Shown one piece after another: positions 25,641 to 33,563 of a DNA stretch of 57,042 nucleotides. A model generated the notes under the pieces. It ran no database searches and had not been told where the DNA came from. It saw nothing but the letters and a program-made list of their open reading frames with translations. Position 1 is the first letter of the stretch; each line of letters opens with the position of its first letter. A program made the position numbers and the translations under genes. The stretch is from an uncultured Oscillospiraceae bacterium (lineage in GTDB: Bacteria; Bacillota; Clostridia; Oscillospirales; Oscillospiraceae): positions 1 through 57,042 of the forward strand of contig CANRFT010000012.1 in assembly GCA_947629955.1 (NCBI GenBank), written 5' to 3'.

Positions 25641-26039
25641 ATGCACCAAACAACCAAATACGCGCTCAACCTGATCGACCCCGCCGACGAGTTCTCGCCG
25701 GACCCGCTGAACGAGAACGCCCAGATCATCGACGCCGCCCTGGCCGGGAATCTCCGCTGGAAGTACGGCTCCTATGTGGGCAACGGACAGAGCGGCGAGA
25801 AAAACCCCCGAACGCTGACCTTCGACTTCAAGCCGCTGTTCGTGGCGGTCACCCACGAGACCAGCGCCAGTTTCCGCGACTGGTGGGTCCGGGGCGAAAA
25901 ATACGGCTTCGCCAACAGTGCGAGTACTTATCTGACCTGGACGGATAACGGGGTGTCCTGGTACTCTGCCGGTGACGGCGGCCAGTTCAACGAACAGTCC
26001 AAGAAATATTATTATCTCGTCATTGGCAGCAAGGAGTGA
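25641..26039 (+). CDS. Phage-tail-fibre-like variable protein 3
   Basis: 132 residues. It has the same 26-residue head as fibre1 and fibre2, then AQIIDAALAGNLRWKYGSYV and a distinct C-terminal part with the same layout (YVGNGQSGEKNPRTLTFDFK, then FVAV and aromatic-rich strands). No signal peptide or membrane span. Its 3' side once faced SLH3; the terminator between them is split by the mobile element that begins 25 nt after this stop. Function unknown. Confidence 0.6.
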   Translation: MHQTTKYALNLIDPADEFSPDPLNENAQIIDAALAGNLRWKYGSYVGNGQSGEKNPRTLTFDFKPLFVAVTHETSASFRDWWVRGEKYGFANSASTYLTWTDNGVSWYSAGDGGQFNEQSKKYYYLVIGSKE

Positions 26040-26050
26040 GTGCAAAGAAA

Positions 26051-26063
26051 CCCCCGGCTCAAT
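26051..26063 (+). other. Left element junction (attL) with half terminator
   Basis: CCCCCGGCTC (26051-26060) is the left arm of a terminator whose right arm GAGCCGGGGG is at 41521-41530. CAAT (26060-26063) is shared with CAAT at 41516-41519. Joining across it restores a 10-bp stem with loop AATA, like the other fibre/SLH terminators. Confidence 0.75.
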
Positions 26064-26100
26064 CGGGCGGGCTGGATAAGGAAACATTTTGTATGTACGG

Positions 26101-26130
26101 CAAGGTGCAGTCTTTCGGGACTGCACCTTG
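26101..26130. terminator. Hairpin downstream of the recombinase gene
   Basis: CAAGGTGCAGTC (26101-26112) pairs with GACTGCACCTTG (26119-26130), 7 nt beyond the recombinase stop. There is a modest T-stretch on the + side only. Likely the terminator of the element operon. Confidence 0.65.
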
Positions 26131-26136
26131 TCCGTT

Positions 26137-27816
26137 TTATGCGGACTGCATCCTCTTGAGGTAGTCGGCCCGCAGTTGTTCCAATTCCTGCTTTGTGGGG
26201 ATGTCGATCATGCCGACGGCGGTGAAGTAGATGTCCACCTTGACGTAACAATGTCCGCTGGATTTGTCGTTGTTGTGGATCTCGATGCGCTGGATGAGGG
26301 TGTTGACGATGGTGGGGGTGAGTTCACGGACCATGGAAAACTCTCTGAGCCCATTCAGGAGCATCCGCAGGTCGATGGCGGCCTTGTCTGCTTCCTTCAG
26401 CTTTTCCTCGCAGTCGGTAATGGACCTCTCCAACTCCTTCTGCTCCGCCTCGTAGGTCGCGGACATCTTTCTGAAGCGTTCATCGGAGATCTTGCCGGAG
26501 ATGTTGTCCTCGTAGATGCGGGAAATAATCCGGTCGATCTCAGCCACACGCCGCCTGGCCTGTTCCAACTGATTTTTTGCGGCCTGAAGCTCCTTCTTAC
26601 GCATGACGGTTTCCCTTTGCTCCTGCATGATGAGAAAGTCGGACTCATAGCACCGCACGAAGTCGGCCAAGCCGGAGACAGCTTCATAGACAATCTTCTC
26701 CAACACTACGTCCCGAATAAAATGGATGGTACATTTCCCTCGCCCGGATTTGTAATTTGCACACCGAAAATGCTCCTGGTTCCGCTTCAAACTCTTGGCG
26801 GCGGAGAAATGAAGTTTCGCTCCGCAGTCGTAGCAGTAGACCAACCCGGAAAACAGGCTCTTTCGACCTGTGGCCGTGGGACGGCGCTTATTGCTCCGAA
26901 GCTCCTGTACCCGCAGCCAGGTGTTCTCGTCGATGATGGGTTCCTGGGTGTTAGGGATGATCTGCCACTCGTCCTCCGGCTTGCGAACCTCCTTGTGGAC
27001 CTTGTAGCTGACGGTGGTGGTCTTGAAATTGACCGTACAGCCAGTGTACTGGCGGTTAGCCAATATCCGCGCTACAGTGTCAGGACTCCAGATATACGGG
27101 TCTGCCGGAGGCAGATGGCTTCCGGGGCGTCCAGCATTGAGCCTGTACGCGGTGGGGCACATAATGCGCTCATCTTCCAACTGATTGGCGATCTGCTGCG
27201 GTCCCCGTCCGGCGAGGCAGAGGGCATATATCTTCCGCACCACCTGAGCGGCAGGCTCGTCGATGTGCCATTTCTCATGGTCGTCTGGGTCTTTTACATA
27301 GCCGTATGGCACGGCGGAGCTGATCCGTTTCCCTTTGGATGCTTTCATGGCCCACACCGCTCGGATCTTCTTGCTGGTCTGGGCGGCATACCACTCGTTG
27401 AAAATATTGTGGAACGGCATCATCTCCGTGCCAGTCCCGGCCAAGGTGTCCACGTTTTCCTGGATGGCAATGAATTTCACCCCCAGCGTGGGGTACACGA
27501 CTTCAAGATACCGCCCCACCTCCAGATAATTCCTGCCGAACCTGGAGAGGTCCTTGACGATGACCGTGGCCACCTTTCCCGACTCCACCAGCGCCTCCAT
27601 CTCCTTGAAGCCGGGACGCTCGAAGGTGGTCCCGCTCACGCCGTCATCACAGAAGAATTGAGGATGGAGATAGCCATTCTTACGGGCGTAGTCCTGAAGG
27701 ATGGTCCTCTGATTGGCGATGGAATTTGACTCAATATCCACCCCGTCGTCGTCACTGAGGCGCCCATAGAGCGCCGTGATCTTTTCTTCCTGCCCTGATT
27801 TGTTTGCTGCTGCCAT
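26137..27816 (-). CDS. Large serine recombinase (TnpX-like)
   Basis: 559 residues from ATG 27816, with AAAGGAG upstream; the longer frame from 27945 has no ribosome site. The N-terminal resolvase domain carries the YGRLS motif (catalytic Ser about residue 21) and KDLSRFGRNYLEVG. A recombinase domain, a zinc ribbon (CYDCG ... RCANYKSGRGKC, about 335-375) and a C-terminal coiled coil follow. It should excise and integrate the element through short dinucleotide-core sites, and it lies next to the left end as expected. Last gene of the minus-strand element operon. Confidence 0.93.
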   Translation of the reverse strand: MAAANKSGQEEKITALYGRLSDDDGVDIESNSIANQRTILQDYARKNGYLHPQFFCDDGVSGTTFERPGFKEMEALVESGKVATVIVKDLSRFGRNYLEVGRYLEVVYPTLGVKFIAIQENVDTLAGTGTEMMPFHNIFNEWYAAQTSKKIRAVWAMKASKGKRISSAVPYGYVKDPDDHEKWHIDEPAAQVVRKIYALCLAGRGPQQIANQLEDERIMCPTAYRLNAGRPGSHLPPADPYIWSPDTVARILANRQYTGCTVNFKTTTVSYKVHKEVRKPEDEWQIIPNTQEPIIDENTWLRVQELRSNKRRPTATGRKSLFSGLVYCYDCGAKLHFSAAKSLKRNQEHFRCANYKSGRGKCTIHFIRDVVLEKIVYEAVSGLADFVRCYESDFLIMQEQRETVMRKKELQAAKNQLEQARRRVAEIDRIISRIYEDNISGKISDERFRKMSATYEAEQKELERSITDCEEKLKEADKAAIDLRMLLNGLREFSMVRELTPTIVNTLIQRIEIHNNDKSSGHCYVKVDIYFTAVGMIDIPTKQELEQLRADYLKRMQSA

Positions 27817-27862
27817 GTTAACTCCTTTCCTGACAACCGGGCATTGCAAAGGCGATTTTATT

Positions 27863-28042
27863 TTACGAAGCCTTTTGCTCGGTTTCAAATCTGTCCAACA
27901 GGTCCATGAACTGCTCCAGCACGCACTGCCGACCATTAGGGTCAAAGTGAAGGCCCACTTCGTAAGTGGTACCCCCGATGCGCATGGTGAAGCCGTCGTA
28001 GTCCTTATAAAATTCCTCCGGGGTCAGTTCATCTTTCTCCAT
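27863..28042 (-). CDS. tnpW: Transposon-encoded TnpW-like protein
   Basis: 59 residues beginning MEKDELTPEEFYKDYDGFTM, with AAGGAGGTAGTT upstream. The core RIGGTTYEVGLHFDP followed by a short helix (LEQFMDLLDRF) matches the small TnpW family found in Tn4451-type and related elements. Its function in the family is not established. It lies between parB and the recombinase. Confidence 0.7.
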   Translation of the reverse strand: MEKDELTPEEFYKDYDGFTMRIGGTTYEVGLHFDPNGRQCVLEQFMDLLDRFETEQKAS

Positions 28043-28052
28043 AACTACCTCC

Positions 28053-28880
28053 TTATCTGGCGTCGCGGTCGCGGCTGCGCTGGCGTTTCAGCAGGTCCAG
28101 CCCATGCATGATGTCCCTTGCGATTTGCCGGTCAGTGTAGCTTGCCGGGAAATACTTTCGAAAGTCCTCCCAACGAAGTTTGATCTGCTCCCGCTGGTTG
28201 GGCTTTTCCTCGGCCATGATCTCCGAGATCCTCTCGGCGGAGATGGTCCCCGCCTCCTTGTGCATCCGGCAGGCCTGGGAGTAGGACGGGGTGCAGTCGT
28301 TCAGGTCGATGGCGTCCAGCACAGCGTACTGTTGGCGCTCGTTCAGGAAGGACAGCTCCACGCCCACGGAGAAGGCGATACGGCCCTCGTCCATCATTTG
28401 AAGCAGCTCCGGGATGAGCTTGGTGAGGCGGATATACCGATGGATCTGGCGCTGGCTCTCATTCGCCGCCTCGCTGACCTGTGCTACGCTCCACTTCTCG
28501 CCAACTTGGCGAGAGGTCTTACCCTGGTGGGCCAGGGCCTCCAGCTTCAGTTTGTAGGCAAACGCCTTCTCGCTGGGCAGGATATGCTCCCGGTGGAGGT
28601 TGCTGTCCACCAGCAGGACCGCCGCCTCGTCCCGGTCGATCTCATGGATAAAGGCGGGGACGCTCTGCATCCCCGCCCTCTCCGCGGCGTGAAGTCTCCG
28701 GTGGCCGGAGATCACCTCGTATTCGTCTGTTCCCGCCAATGGCCTCACGATCAGGGGGGACAGGACGCCGTTCTCCCGGATGCTTTCGGTCAGGTCGTCC
28801 ATCTCCCCGTCGTCCAGGACCTTGTAGGGATGACCCTCAAAGGGGTGAAGTTTTGCGATGGGAATATCTGTTGTTTTCAA
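28053..28880 (-). CDS. ParB/RepB-type partition or nuclease-fold protein
   Basis: 275 residues. The N-terminal ParB CTPase-type domain has the box GHRRLHAAERAG and LLVDSNLHREHILPSEKAFA. A central HTH (TSRQVGEKWSVAQVSEAANE) and a C-terminal dimer-like region follow. It starts within the mobA end (4-nt overlap), so it belongs to the mobilization operon. No ParA is nearby, so it may act in element copy control or transfer rather than classical partition. A 14-bp CACGTG-centred palindrome at 30891-30904 is a candidate binding site. Confidence 0.85.
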   Translation of the reverse strand: MKTTDIPIAKLHPFEGHPYKVLDDGEMDDLTESIRENGVLSPLIVRPLAGTDEYEVISGHRRLHAAERAGMQSVPAFIHEIDRDEAAVLLVDSNLHREHILPSEKAFAYKLKLEALAHQGKTSRQVGEKWSVAQVSEAANESQRQIHRYIRLTKLIPELLQMMDEGRIAFSVGVELSFLNERQQYAVLDAIDLNDCTPSYSQACRMHKEAGTISAERISEIMAEEKPNQREQIKLRWEDFRKYFPASYTDRQIARDIMHGLDLLKRQRSRDRDAR

Positions 28881-30286
28881 CGCTCATAGCTCCTTCCGTT
28901 TCGTTTTCTCTCTGTCCGCTCCTGCTCGTCCAAGAACCGCTCCAATTCCTCCCGCGTTTGCGCGGAGCGTTCCGCAATCCCGTCGCACAGGCGAAGGTCC
29001 TTTCGCAGTTCGGCGAGTTGTGCGGAAATCTCATCGCGCCTGGATTTTTGCTCGGCGGGGTCCTGGCCGGCGCGGGAAACCCGGCGTATTTCGTTGTAGA
29101 GGCCCTGGCGCTCAGTCGTCAGGGCCTCCATCTGCTTTTGGATGTCCGCTTGTTTGGCGGCCAGTTGCTCCCCGCTCTCGATGCCATTTGCGGCCAGAAA
29201 GCGGGTCTGGGCGTCCAGCCGGTCCAGCTTGGCCAGGTCCTCGCGCATAAAAATAGACACCCGTTTGGCGGATGTCGGATGGCGCTCTATGATGTGAAGT
29301 TCAAAGCAGTAGCGGCGATAAAGCGACTGGAGGCCAGACTTTTGCCGCTCATAGGGCGGCTGGCTCTCCGCTCGGAACCGCCTGACCTCCGCCCGTTCCT
29401 CTGGCGGGTACGGGCCGGCGATCTCCCATTTGCCCAGGATGCGGTCCCGGATGTCGTCCAGAGAATATCCCCGGCCCAGCTTGTGGAACCGGAAGAACCC
29501 CTTGGCCCCCGGCGGCTTCAGGCTTGGGTACTTCAACGGCCTGCCGTCCTCGCCGGTGAACCGGAACTCATAGCCCTTTGCGGACAGAAACTGCACAAAT
29601 CCTTTTGGAGAGATGGTCGTGAGGATGGCGGCGTCGATGTCCGCCCGGATAGTCCCCCGGATGGTGGGTTTGTGTTCTTGCTCTGCCTTCCATTCGGCGT
29701 AGGGTTTGGACTTGTCCGCAGGATGTTCTATGATGGACAGGCCATATTCCCGGCAGAGTTCATCGGATACCCTCTGCATGTCCCGGTAGTCCTGTTCCGT
29801 GCGGTGGTATTTGAAGCCGTCCACAAAGGACACCGTGTTCAGCACAAAGTGGGAGTGCAGATGGCTCTCCTTGTCCAGATGGGTCGCCACGAGGACCTGA
29901 TACCTGTCACCCCACAGCCGCTCCGCCAGCTTCACGCCGATCTCATGGGCGATTTCCGGTGTGGCCTCTCCGGTGGCGAAGGACTGATAGCCGTGGTAGG
30001 CTATGGTCCCGTCCTCTTTGCCGAATTTCCTCTTCACCGCAATCATTTCCTCCCTGGCCGTGGCCGGGGAGCAGTTGACGCCGGACACGAAGCTCCGCAG
30101 GACAGGGGCTGTCTCGTCATCCACGCGCGCGGTCTTGGCGGTGTTCACCGCGTAACCGATCACGTCCTCCAGTCCCTGCTCCGGCTGGGTGTCATACTCC
30201 GGGTCCTCCGTTTTCTTTGGGTTCTCAACGTACTGCACCACCTTATCCAAGCGGCCCTTGACCCGCCAGATGGATGTGACGGCCAT
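28877..30286 (-). CDS. Relaxase / mobilization nuclease MobA-type
   Basis: 469 residues. The N-terminal relaxase domain has an upstream Tyr candidate region (VVQYVENPKKT) and the metal-binding His cluster HLHSHFVLN near residues 138-147. The C-terminal half is Arg/Glu-rich coiled coil with possible primase-like helices. It would nick the element at oriT and lead the strand into a recipient using another element's transfer apparatus. mobC lies just upstream; parB overlaps its 3' end by 4 nt. Confidence 0.92.
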   Translation of the reverse strand: MAVTSIWRVKGRLDKVVQYVENPKKTEDPEYDTQPEQGLEDVIGYAVNTAKTARVDDETAPVLRSFVSGVNCSPATAREEMIAVKRKFGKEDGTIAYHGYQSFATGEATPEIAHEIGVKLAERLWGDRYQVLVATHLDKESHLHSHFVLNTVSFVDGFKYHRTEQDYRDMQRVSDELCREYGLSIIEHPADKSKPYAEWKAEQEHKPTIRGTIRADIDAAILTTISPKGFVQFLSAKGYEFRFTGEDGRPLKYPSLKPPGAKGFFRFHKLGRGYSLDDIRDRILGKWEIAGPYPPEERAEVRRFRAESQPPYERQKSGLQSLYRRYCFELHIIERHPTSAKRVSIFMREDLAKLDRLDAQTRFLAANGIESGEQLAAKQADIQKQMEALTTERQGLYNEIRRVSRAGQDPAEQKSRRDEISAQLAELRKDLRLCDGIAERSAQTREELERFLDEQERTERKRNGRSYER

Positions 30287-30292
30287 GGGCGG

Positions 30293-30622
30293 TCACTCCA
30301 TCTTCTGCGGGAGGACCACGGCCTCGGTGATCTTCCTGACTGCCGCCTTGAACTCGTGCATCCCCTCATCATACCGCTGGGCGTCGATGAAGTTCAGAGC
30401 GTGGGCCTTCTGCGCGATCTGATTCATGTTGTTGCCGATGTGGTAGAGTTCCCGCATCATGCCGTAGTAGTCTGGGGGCGGCGCGTCGCGCGGAACGAGG
30501 CCGTTGATGAGTTGGCGGAGATATGCCTCACGGGACAGTCCGCTTCGCTTGACGTTCCTGTTGAAGTTTTCGGCCTCCTTTTCATCCAACCAAAATTGAA
30601 TGTGGACATTTCGCTTTCTCAT
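30293..30622 (-). CDS. Relaxosome accessory protein MobC
   Basis: 109 residues from ATG 30622 (MRKRNVHIQFWLDEKEAENF), with AAGGAGA upstream; the longer frame has no site. It has a ribbon-helix-helix-like start (HIQFWLDEKEAENFNRNVKR) and the MobC region GNNMNQIAQKAH. It should bind oriT and assist MobA, and it ends 7 nt before the mobA start. Confidence 0.88.
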   Translation of the reverse strand: MRKRNVHIQFWLDEKEAENFNRNVKRSGLSREAYLRQLINGLVPRDAPPPDYYGMMRELYHIGNNMNQIAQKAHALNFIDAQRYDEGMHEFKAAVRKITEAVVLPQKME

Positions 30623-30739
30623 GGGGTTCTCCTTTCTGTGGGGTTTTAGGGGCGCAGCCCCTGACAAGCTGCCGATGTGGTATCACAGAGGCGATGCTTG
30701 TTAAGACTTAACCGCCCTGCTATGGCATCACTTTTGATG

Positions 30740-31040
30740 CCAACGGGTCATGACGGCCAATCGGATCGATTTGGGCAAAAAAATAGACGGCTTTTCGCCG
30801 TCGCATGGGAAATAACCTCGCAAGACCGCAAGAAATACAACCGTCTCTGGGTTGCGGCCTTCAATTCCGCTAAAACGCTGAAAAATCTACTTGTCACGTG
30901 ACAAAGTGACGGCAAAAACCGCGTTTTTTGCCGTCTTTGCTCTTTTGGGTCCAAATTGTGTGACGGCAAATTCGCACATTTTTGCCGTCACACGGGGTTT
31001 GAACCTCGCAAGGCCGCAAGAAATACAACTGACACAGGGC
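30740..31040. other. Repeat-rich origin or transfer-origin region
   Basis: This gene-free stretch lies between mobC and the RepA-like gene. A 26-nt direct repeat is at 30816-30841 and 31004-31029 (one mismatch; CCTCGCAAGACCGCAAGAAA...). TGACGGCAAA-type inverted repeats form hairpins at about 30788-30802, 30907-30934 and 30958-30992. TTGTCACGTGACAA (30891-30904) is a perfect palindrome. Placement upstream of mobC and downstream of the repA-like gene suggests oriT and/or a replication origin. Confidence 0.6.
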
Positions 31041-31061
31041 CATCAACACCGCAAATGTCAG

Positions 31062-32045
31062 TCACGCGGACTTATTGCGGTCTTGCGGCATTGACCAGAA
31101 CCAAGCGCCGCCCCGCTTGTCCGACCTGACGCCCATGGCCGCCTTGACGCTCTCCATAGTCCTCTGGCTGATCCCCTGTTCTTTCAGCACATCGGACACT
31201 TCCGCCGCTGGCTTCGGTCCCTCTGCAAGAAGGGCCTGGAGCAGTACCTCTGCCTCCTGTGCCTTGGCCGCCGGTCTGCCGGGTGGCGCGGGGAAGCCGC
31301 TCAAGATGTCGTCCGCCGTCTGGTCCGTCTGCCCGAGCCATTCGATTCTCTCACCGACTGAAAAGACGACGGCTGGCCCTGGTGGGGCCAGGTTGCATTT
31401 CTGGACCGCCATGACGCGCTCATCCGGCTTGTCCTTGTCTGTCCGTGCGATCAGCAGGGCGCTCCGGGCCGCGCCTATGATGTCGATGGAGCCGATGGCG
31501 CGGTACAGCGCCTTCATACCGCGCTGCTTGTTCATGTGCCCCACGATGATGATAGCGCAGCCGGTCTCCTTCGCTGTCTGGATCAGCGGATTGAACTGTG
31601 CCCGGACCTCGTTGGCCATATTCAGGGACACATCTCCGCCGATATACGACGAAAGCGGGTCCAGGATCAATACCCTTGCGCCTATCTGCCGGATGGCACG
31701 AAAAAGGCGGTCATCCGAAAAGGTCAGCGCCTTCCGGTCCTCCCGGATAAAGCACAGCCGTTTCGGGTCACCGCCCGCCTGGAGGAACCTGGGCAGGACT
31801 GTGTCCTCCGCGTCGTCCTCCGTATTCTGATAGATCACGTTCATAGGCTCCGGCGCTACATCTGTGAATGGCAACTGTCTTCCGCTGGTGAGGATCGCGG
31901 CGAGGTTCAGGACAAAGGTGCTTTTCCCGTCTCCGGGGTCGCCCTGGACCAGCGTGATCTTCCCGTATGGGATATACGGATACCACAGCCATTCAACCTC
32001 CCGAACCGGTACGTCGCTTCCCCGGACGATTTCCAATTCGTCCAT
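31062..32045 (-). CDS. RepA-like AAA ATPase (RecA-fold helicase)
   Basis: 327 residues from ATG 32045, with AAAGGAGG upstream. Walker A GDPGDGKS lies at residues 35-42, Walker B in VLILDPLSSY, and a Gln/His motif in IIIVGHMNKQRG. The fold matches plasmid RepA/RegA hexameric helicases of the KaiC/RecA group. The C-terminus is a winged-helix-like segment (AEVSDVLKEQGISQRTMESV). It suggests the excised element can replicate. First confident gene of the operon, followed by the repeat-rich region. Confidence 0.85.
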   Translation of the reverse strand: MDELEIVRGSDVPVREVEWLWYPYIPYGKITLVQGDPGDGKSTFVLNLAAILTSGRQLPFTDVAPEPMNVIYQNTEDDAEDTVLPRFLQAGGDPKRLCFIREDRKALTFSDDRLFRAIRQIGARVLILDPLSSYIGGDVSLNMANEVRAQFNPLIQTAKETGCAIIIVGHMNKQRGMKALYRAIGSIDIIGAARSALLIARTDKDKPDERVMAVQKCNLAPPGPAVVFSVGERIEWLGQTDQTADDILSGFPAPPGRPAAKAQEAEVLLQALLAEGPKPAAEVSDVLKEQGISQRTMESVKAAMGVRSDKRGGAWFWSMPQDRNKSA

Positions 32046-32413
32046 CTCTGCTGCCTCCTTTCCGCTCTTGTATGATGCTCGACATCTCCTGTTCACCTCC
32101 GAAAAATAATGTTCCCGTCTCGTTAAAAATTAAAGGCGGGTATGTATAACTGTGCTGTTTCGGAGCGAAATTTGTCGATCATCTTCGCGGAAAAGGCCAT
32201 GGGAAGCTGATACGTTGGCTCGGAATAATATGTAGCGCCGGTCTGCCTGAACCCCGTTCCTGCCCCGGAGTCTCACCGCGGCGTCGCCTCGCTCATTTCA
32301 TCGCAAGGTCATATCCTGTTCAGCCGATCATTCGGTTTTGGATGGCGTCCATGGACAGGAAGAAGTGTCCTCCAATCGTCCACGCTGCCATAGCTCTCGA
32401 AGGAGAGTACTGT
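32046..32413 (-). other. Leader region of the element operon, no confident gene
   Basis: Between the promoter at 32414-32443 and the RepA-like gene I find no convincing gene. A 23-residue frame (32391-32320, MAAWTIGGHFFLSMDAIQNR) and a 49-codon frame without a start (32272-32123, containing TYYSEPTYQLPMAFSAKMID) look more protein-like than chance. They could be remnants of one disrupted small gene. Confidence 0.4.
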
Positions 32414-32443
32414 AGAATAGCACATGGAACAGATGTTTGTCAA
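32414..32443 (-). promoter_or_regulatory. Promoter of the mobilization/replication operon
   Basis: On the minus strand: TTGACA (32443-32438), 18-nt spacer, TATTCT (32419-32414). It would drive the RepA-like gene through the recombinase. Confidence 0.7.
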
Positions 32444-32507
32444 GAGTTTTTTCAAAATTTTCTGAATATTTTTTTGAGAGGCTGGACATACTATTTAGTT
32501 TTGAAAA

Positions 32508-32545
32508 AACAGCCCTGTGACCCAAAAAGAGGTCATAGGGCTGTT
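32508..32545. terminator. Bidirectional terminator of the XRE gene
   Basis: AACAGCCCTGTGACC (32508-32522) pairs with GGTCATAGGGCTGTT (32531-32545), one mismatch, with A/T runs on both sides. It insulates the repressor gene from the operon promoter. Confidence 0.9.
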
Positions 32546-32546
32546 T

Positions 32547-32750
32547 TTACTCGTCGGGGATATACACGGCCACATCTTCCAGTCGGCAGTTCAAAATAGA
32601 ACACAGCTTATTCAGCGTGTGCGTCGAGACTGGCATATCCGCCTGGAGGCGCTGGACGGTGGCGTGACTCATGCCATGCTTGAAGCGCAGGGTATATGTT
32701 GTTACCTTTTGTTCAGCCATAGTTTTCCACAGCGGCGCATAGCGGATCAT
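32547..32750 (-). CDS. XRE/Cro-type HTH transcriptional regulator
   Basis: 67 residues from ATG 32750 (MIRYAPLWKTMAEQKVTTYT), with a G-rich ribosome site upstream. The helix-turn-helix is TYTLRFKHGMSHATVQRLQA, then the Cro/YozG-like end STHTLNKLCSILNCRLEDVA. It is divergent from the YpsA-helicase genes. Inverted repeats in the shared gap suggest it represses itself and them. It has its own terminator. Confidence 0.88.
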   Translation of the reverse strand: MIRYAPLWKTMAEQKVTTYTLRFKHGMSHATVQRLQADMPVSTHTLNKLCSILNCRLEDVAVYIPDE

Positions 32751-32763
32751 CACAACCACCCCC

Positions 32764-32824
32764 TTTACAGTCCTTATTATGGCTGATATAATGGCCATGG
32801 AATATGGCTATTATTTAGCCATAT
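32764..32824 (+). promoter_or_regulatory. Defence-gene promoter overlapped by operator-like repeats
   Basis: TTTACA (32764-32769), 17-nt spacer, TATAAT (32787-32792) point toward ypsA and the helicase. ATGGCT/AGCCAT half-sites occur at 32779-32784, inside ATGGCCAT (32791-32798) and as a perfect inverted repeat ATATGGCT (32802-32809) with AGCCATAT (32817-32824). This is a probable binding site for the adjacent XRE protein. Confidence 0.65.
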
Positions 32825-32838
32825 CGTGGGAGTGAACT

Positions 32839-33357
32839 ATGATGATTGAGAATAGTTGTGCCTTTACAGGCCATCGTCCACACAAGTTTCCATGGGGGTA
32901 TGACGAAACTGCTACTGGGTGTATCCAATTAAAAGCGGTTCTATTTGCTAAAATAGCGGAGTTGGCCGCTACCGGGATTACTGATTTCCTCTCCGGCATG
33001 GCCGAGGGCACCGATACCTGGGCCGCGCTGGCAGTCCTCGCATTGCGTGAAAAAAATCCCGCGCTGAAGCTCCACTGTATACTGCCGTGCAAGGGGCAGG
33101 CGGACCGGTGGACGGCTTCAGCGCGGGAGTTGTATTATCAGATCCTTGATATGGCTGACGATGTGATTTATGTGAGTGAGGTTTACCACAAAGGCTGTAT
33201 GCTGGAACGAAACCGTTATCTGGTGGACCACGCCGCAAAACTGCTGGCCGTCTACAACGGGGAGCGGCGGGGCGGTACGGCCATGACGGTGAGGTATGCT
33301 CAAAAACTGGGTCGAACAATAGTCTTGCTAAATACAAATGTGTGTAAAATCGAATAA
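32839..33357 (+). CDS. YpsA/DUF1273-type SLOG-fold protein
   Basis: 172 residues. It opens with the family motif CAFTGHRPHKFPWGYDE, and the Rossmann-like core has FLSGMAEGTDTWAA and LLAVYNGERRGGT. SLOG proteins bind nucleotide-type ligands and are frequent in conflict and defence loci; YpsA in Bacillus affects division. The upstream promoter overlaps the XRE operator. A 206-nt AT-rich gap without a gene separates it from the helicase. Confidence 0.85.
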   Translation: MMIENSCAFTGHRPHKFPWGYDETATGCIQLKAVLFAKIAELAATGITDFLSGMAEGTDTWAALAVLALREKNPALKLHCILPCKGQADRWTASARELYYQILDMADDVIYVSEVYHKGCMLERNRYLVDHAAKLLAVYNGERRGGTAMTVRYAQKLGRTIVLLNTNVCKIE

Positions 33358-33563
33358 TGAAATCGAATAATAATGCGGCTTCTCGCACACGAGATTATGT
33401 AGCTTTAATGAAAATGATCGTTATTTTTCATTGCACTGTTATAATTCGGATAAGACAAATAGCTTAGGGCACTTTTGGTTGTTTTTTCTGCCTGTTTGTG
33501 GTATGTTTGTACTATGGTTTTGAAAGAACTGGCCCTAACTCATGAGGACAAGGTCGTGATTGT

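Noticed and set aside
17222-26039. Diversity-generating retroelement acting on fibre tails
   Set aside because: No reverse transcriptase and no template repeat are present. The tails differ throughout, not only at adenines.
26089-27729. 546-codon + frame opposite the serine recombinase
   Set aside because: The minus strand encodes a complete recombinase with catalytic and zinc motifs; the + frame has no recognisable features.
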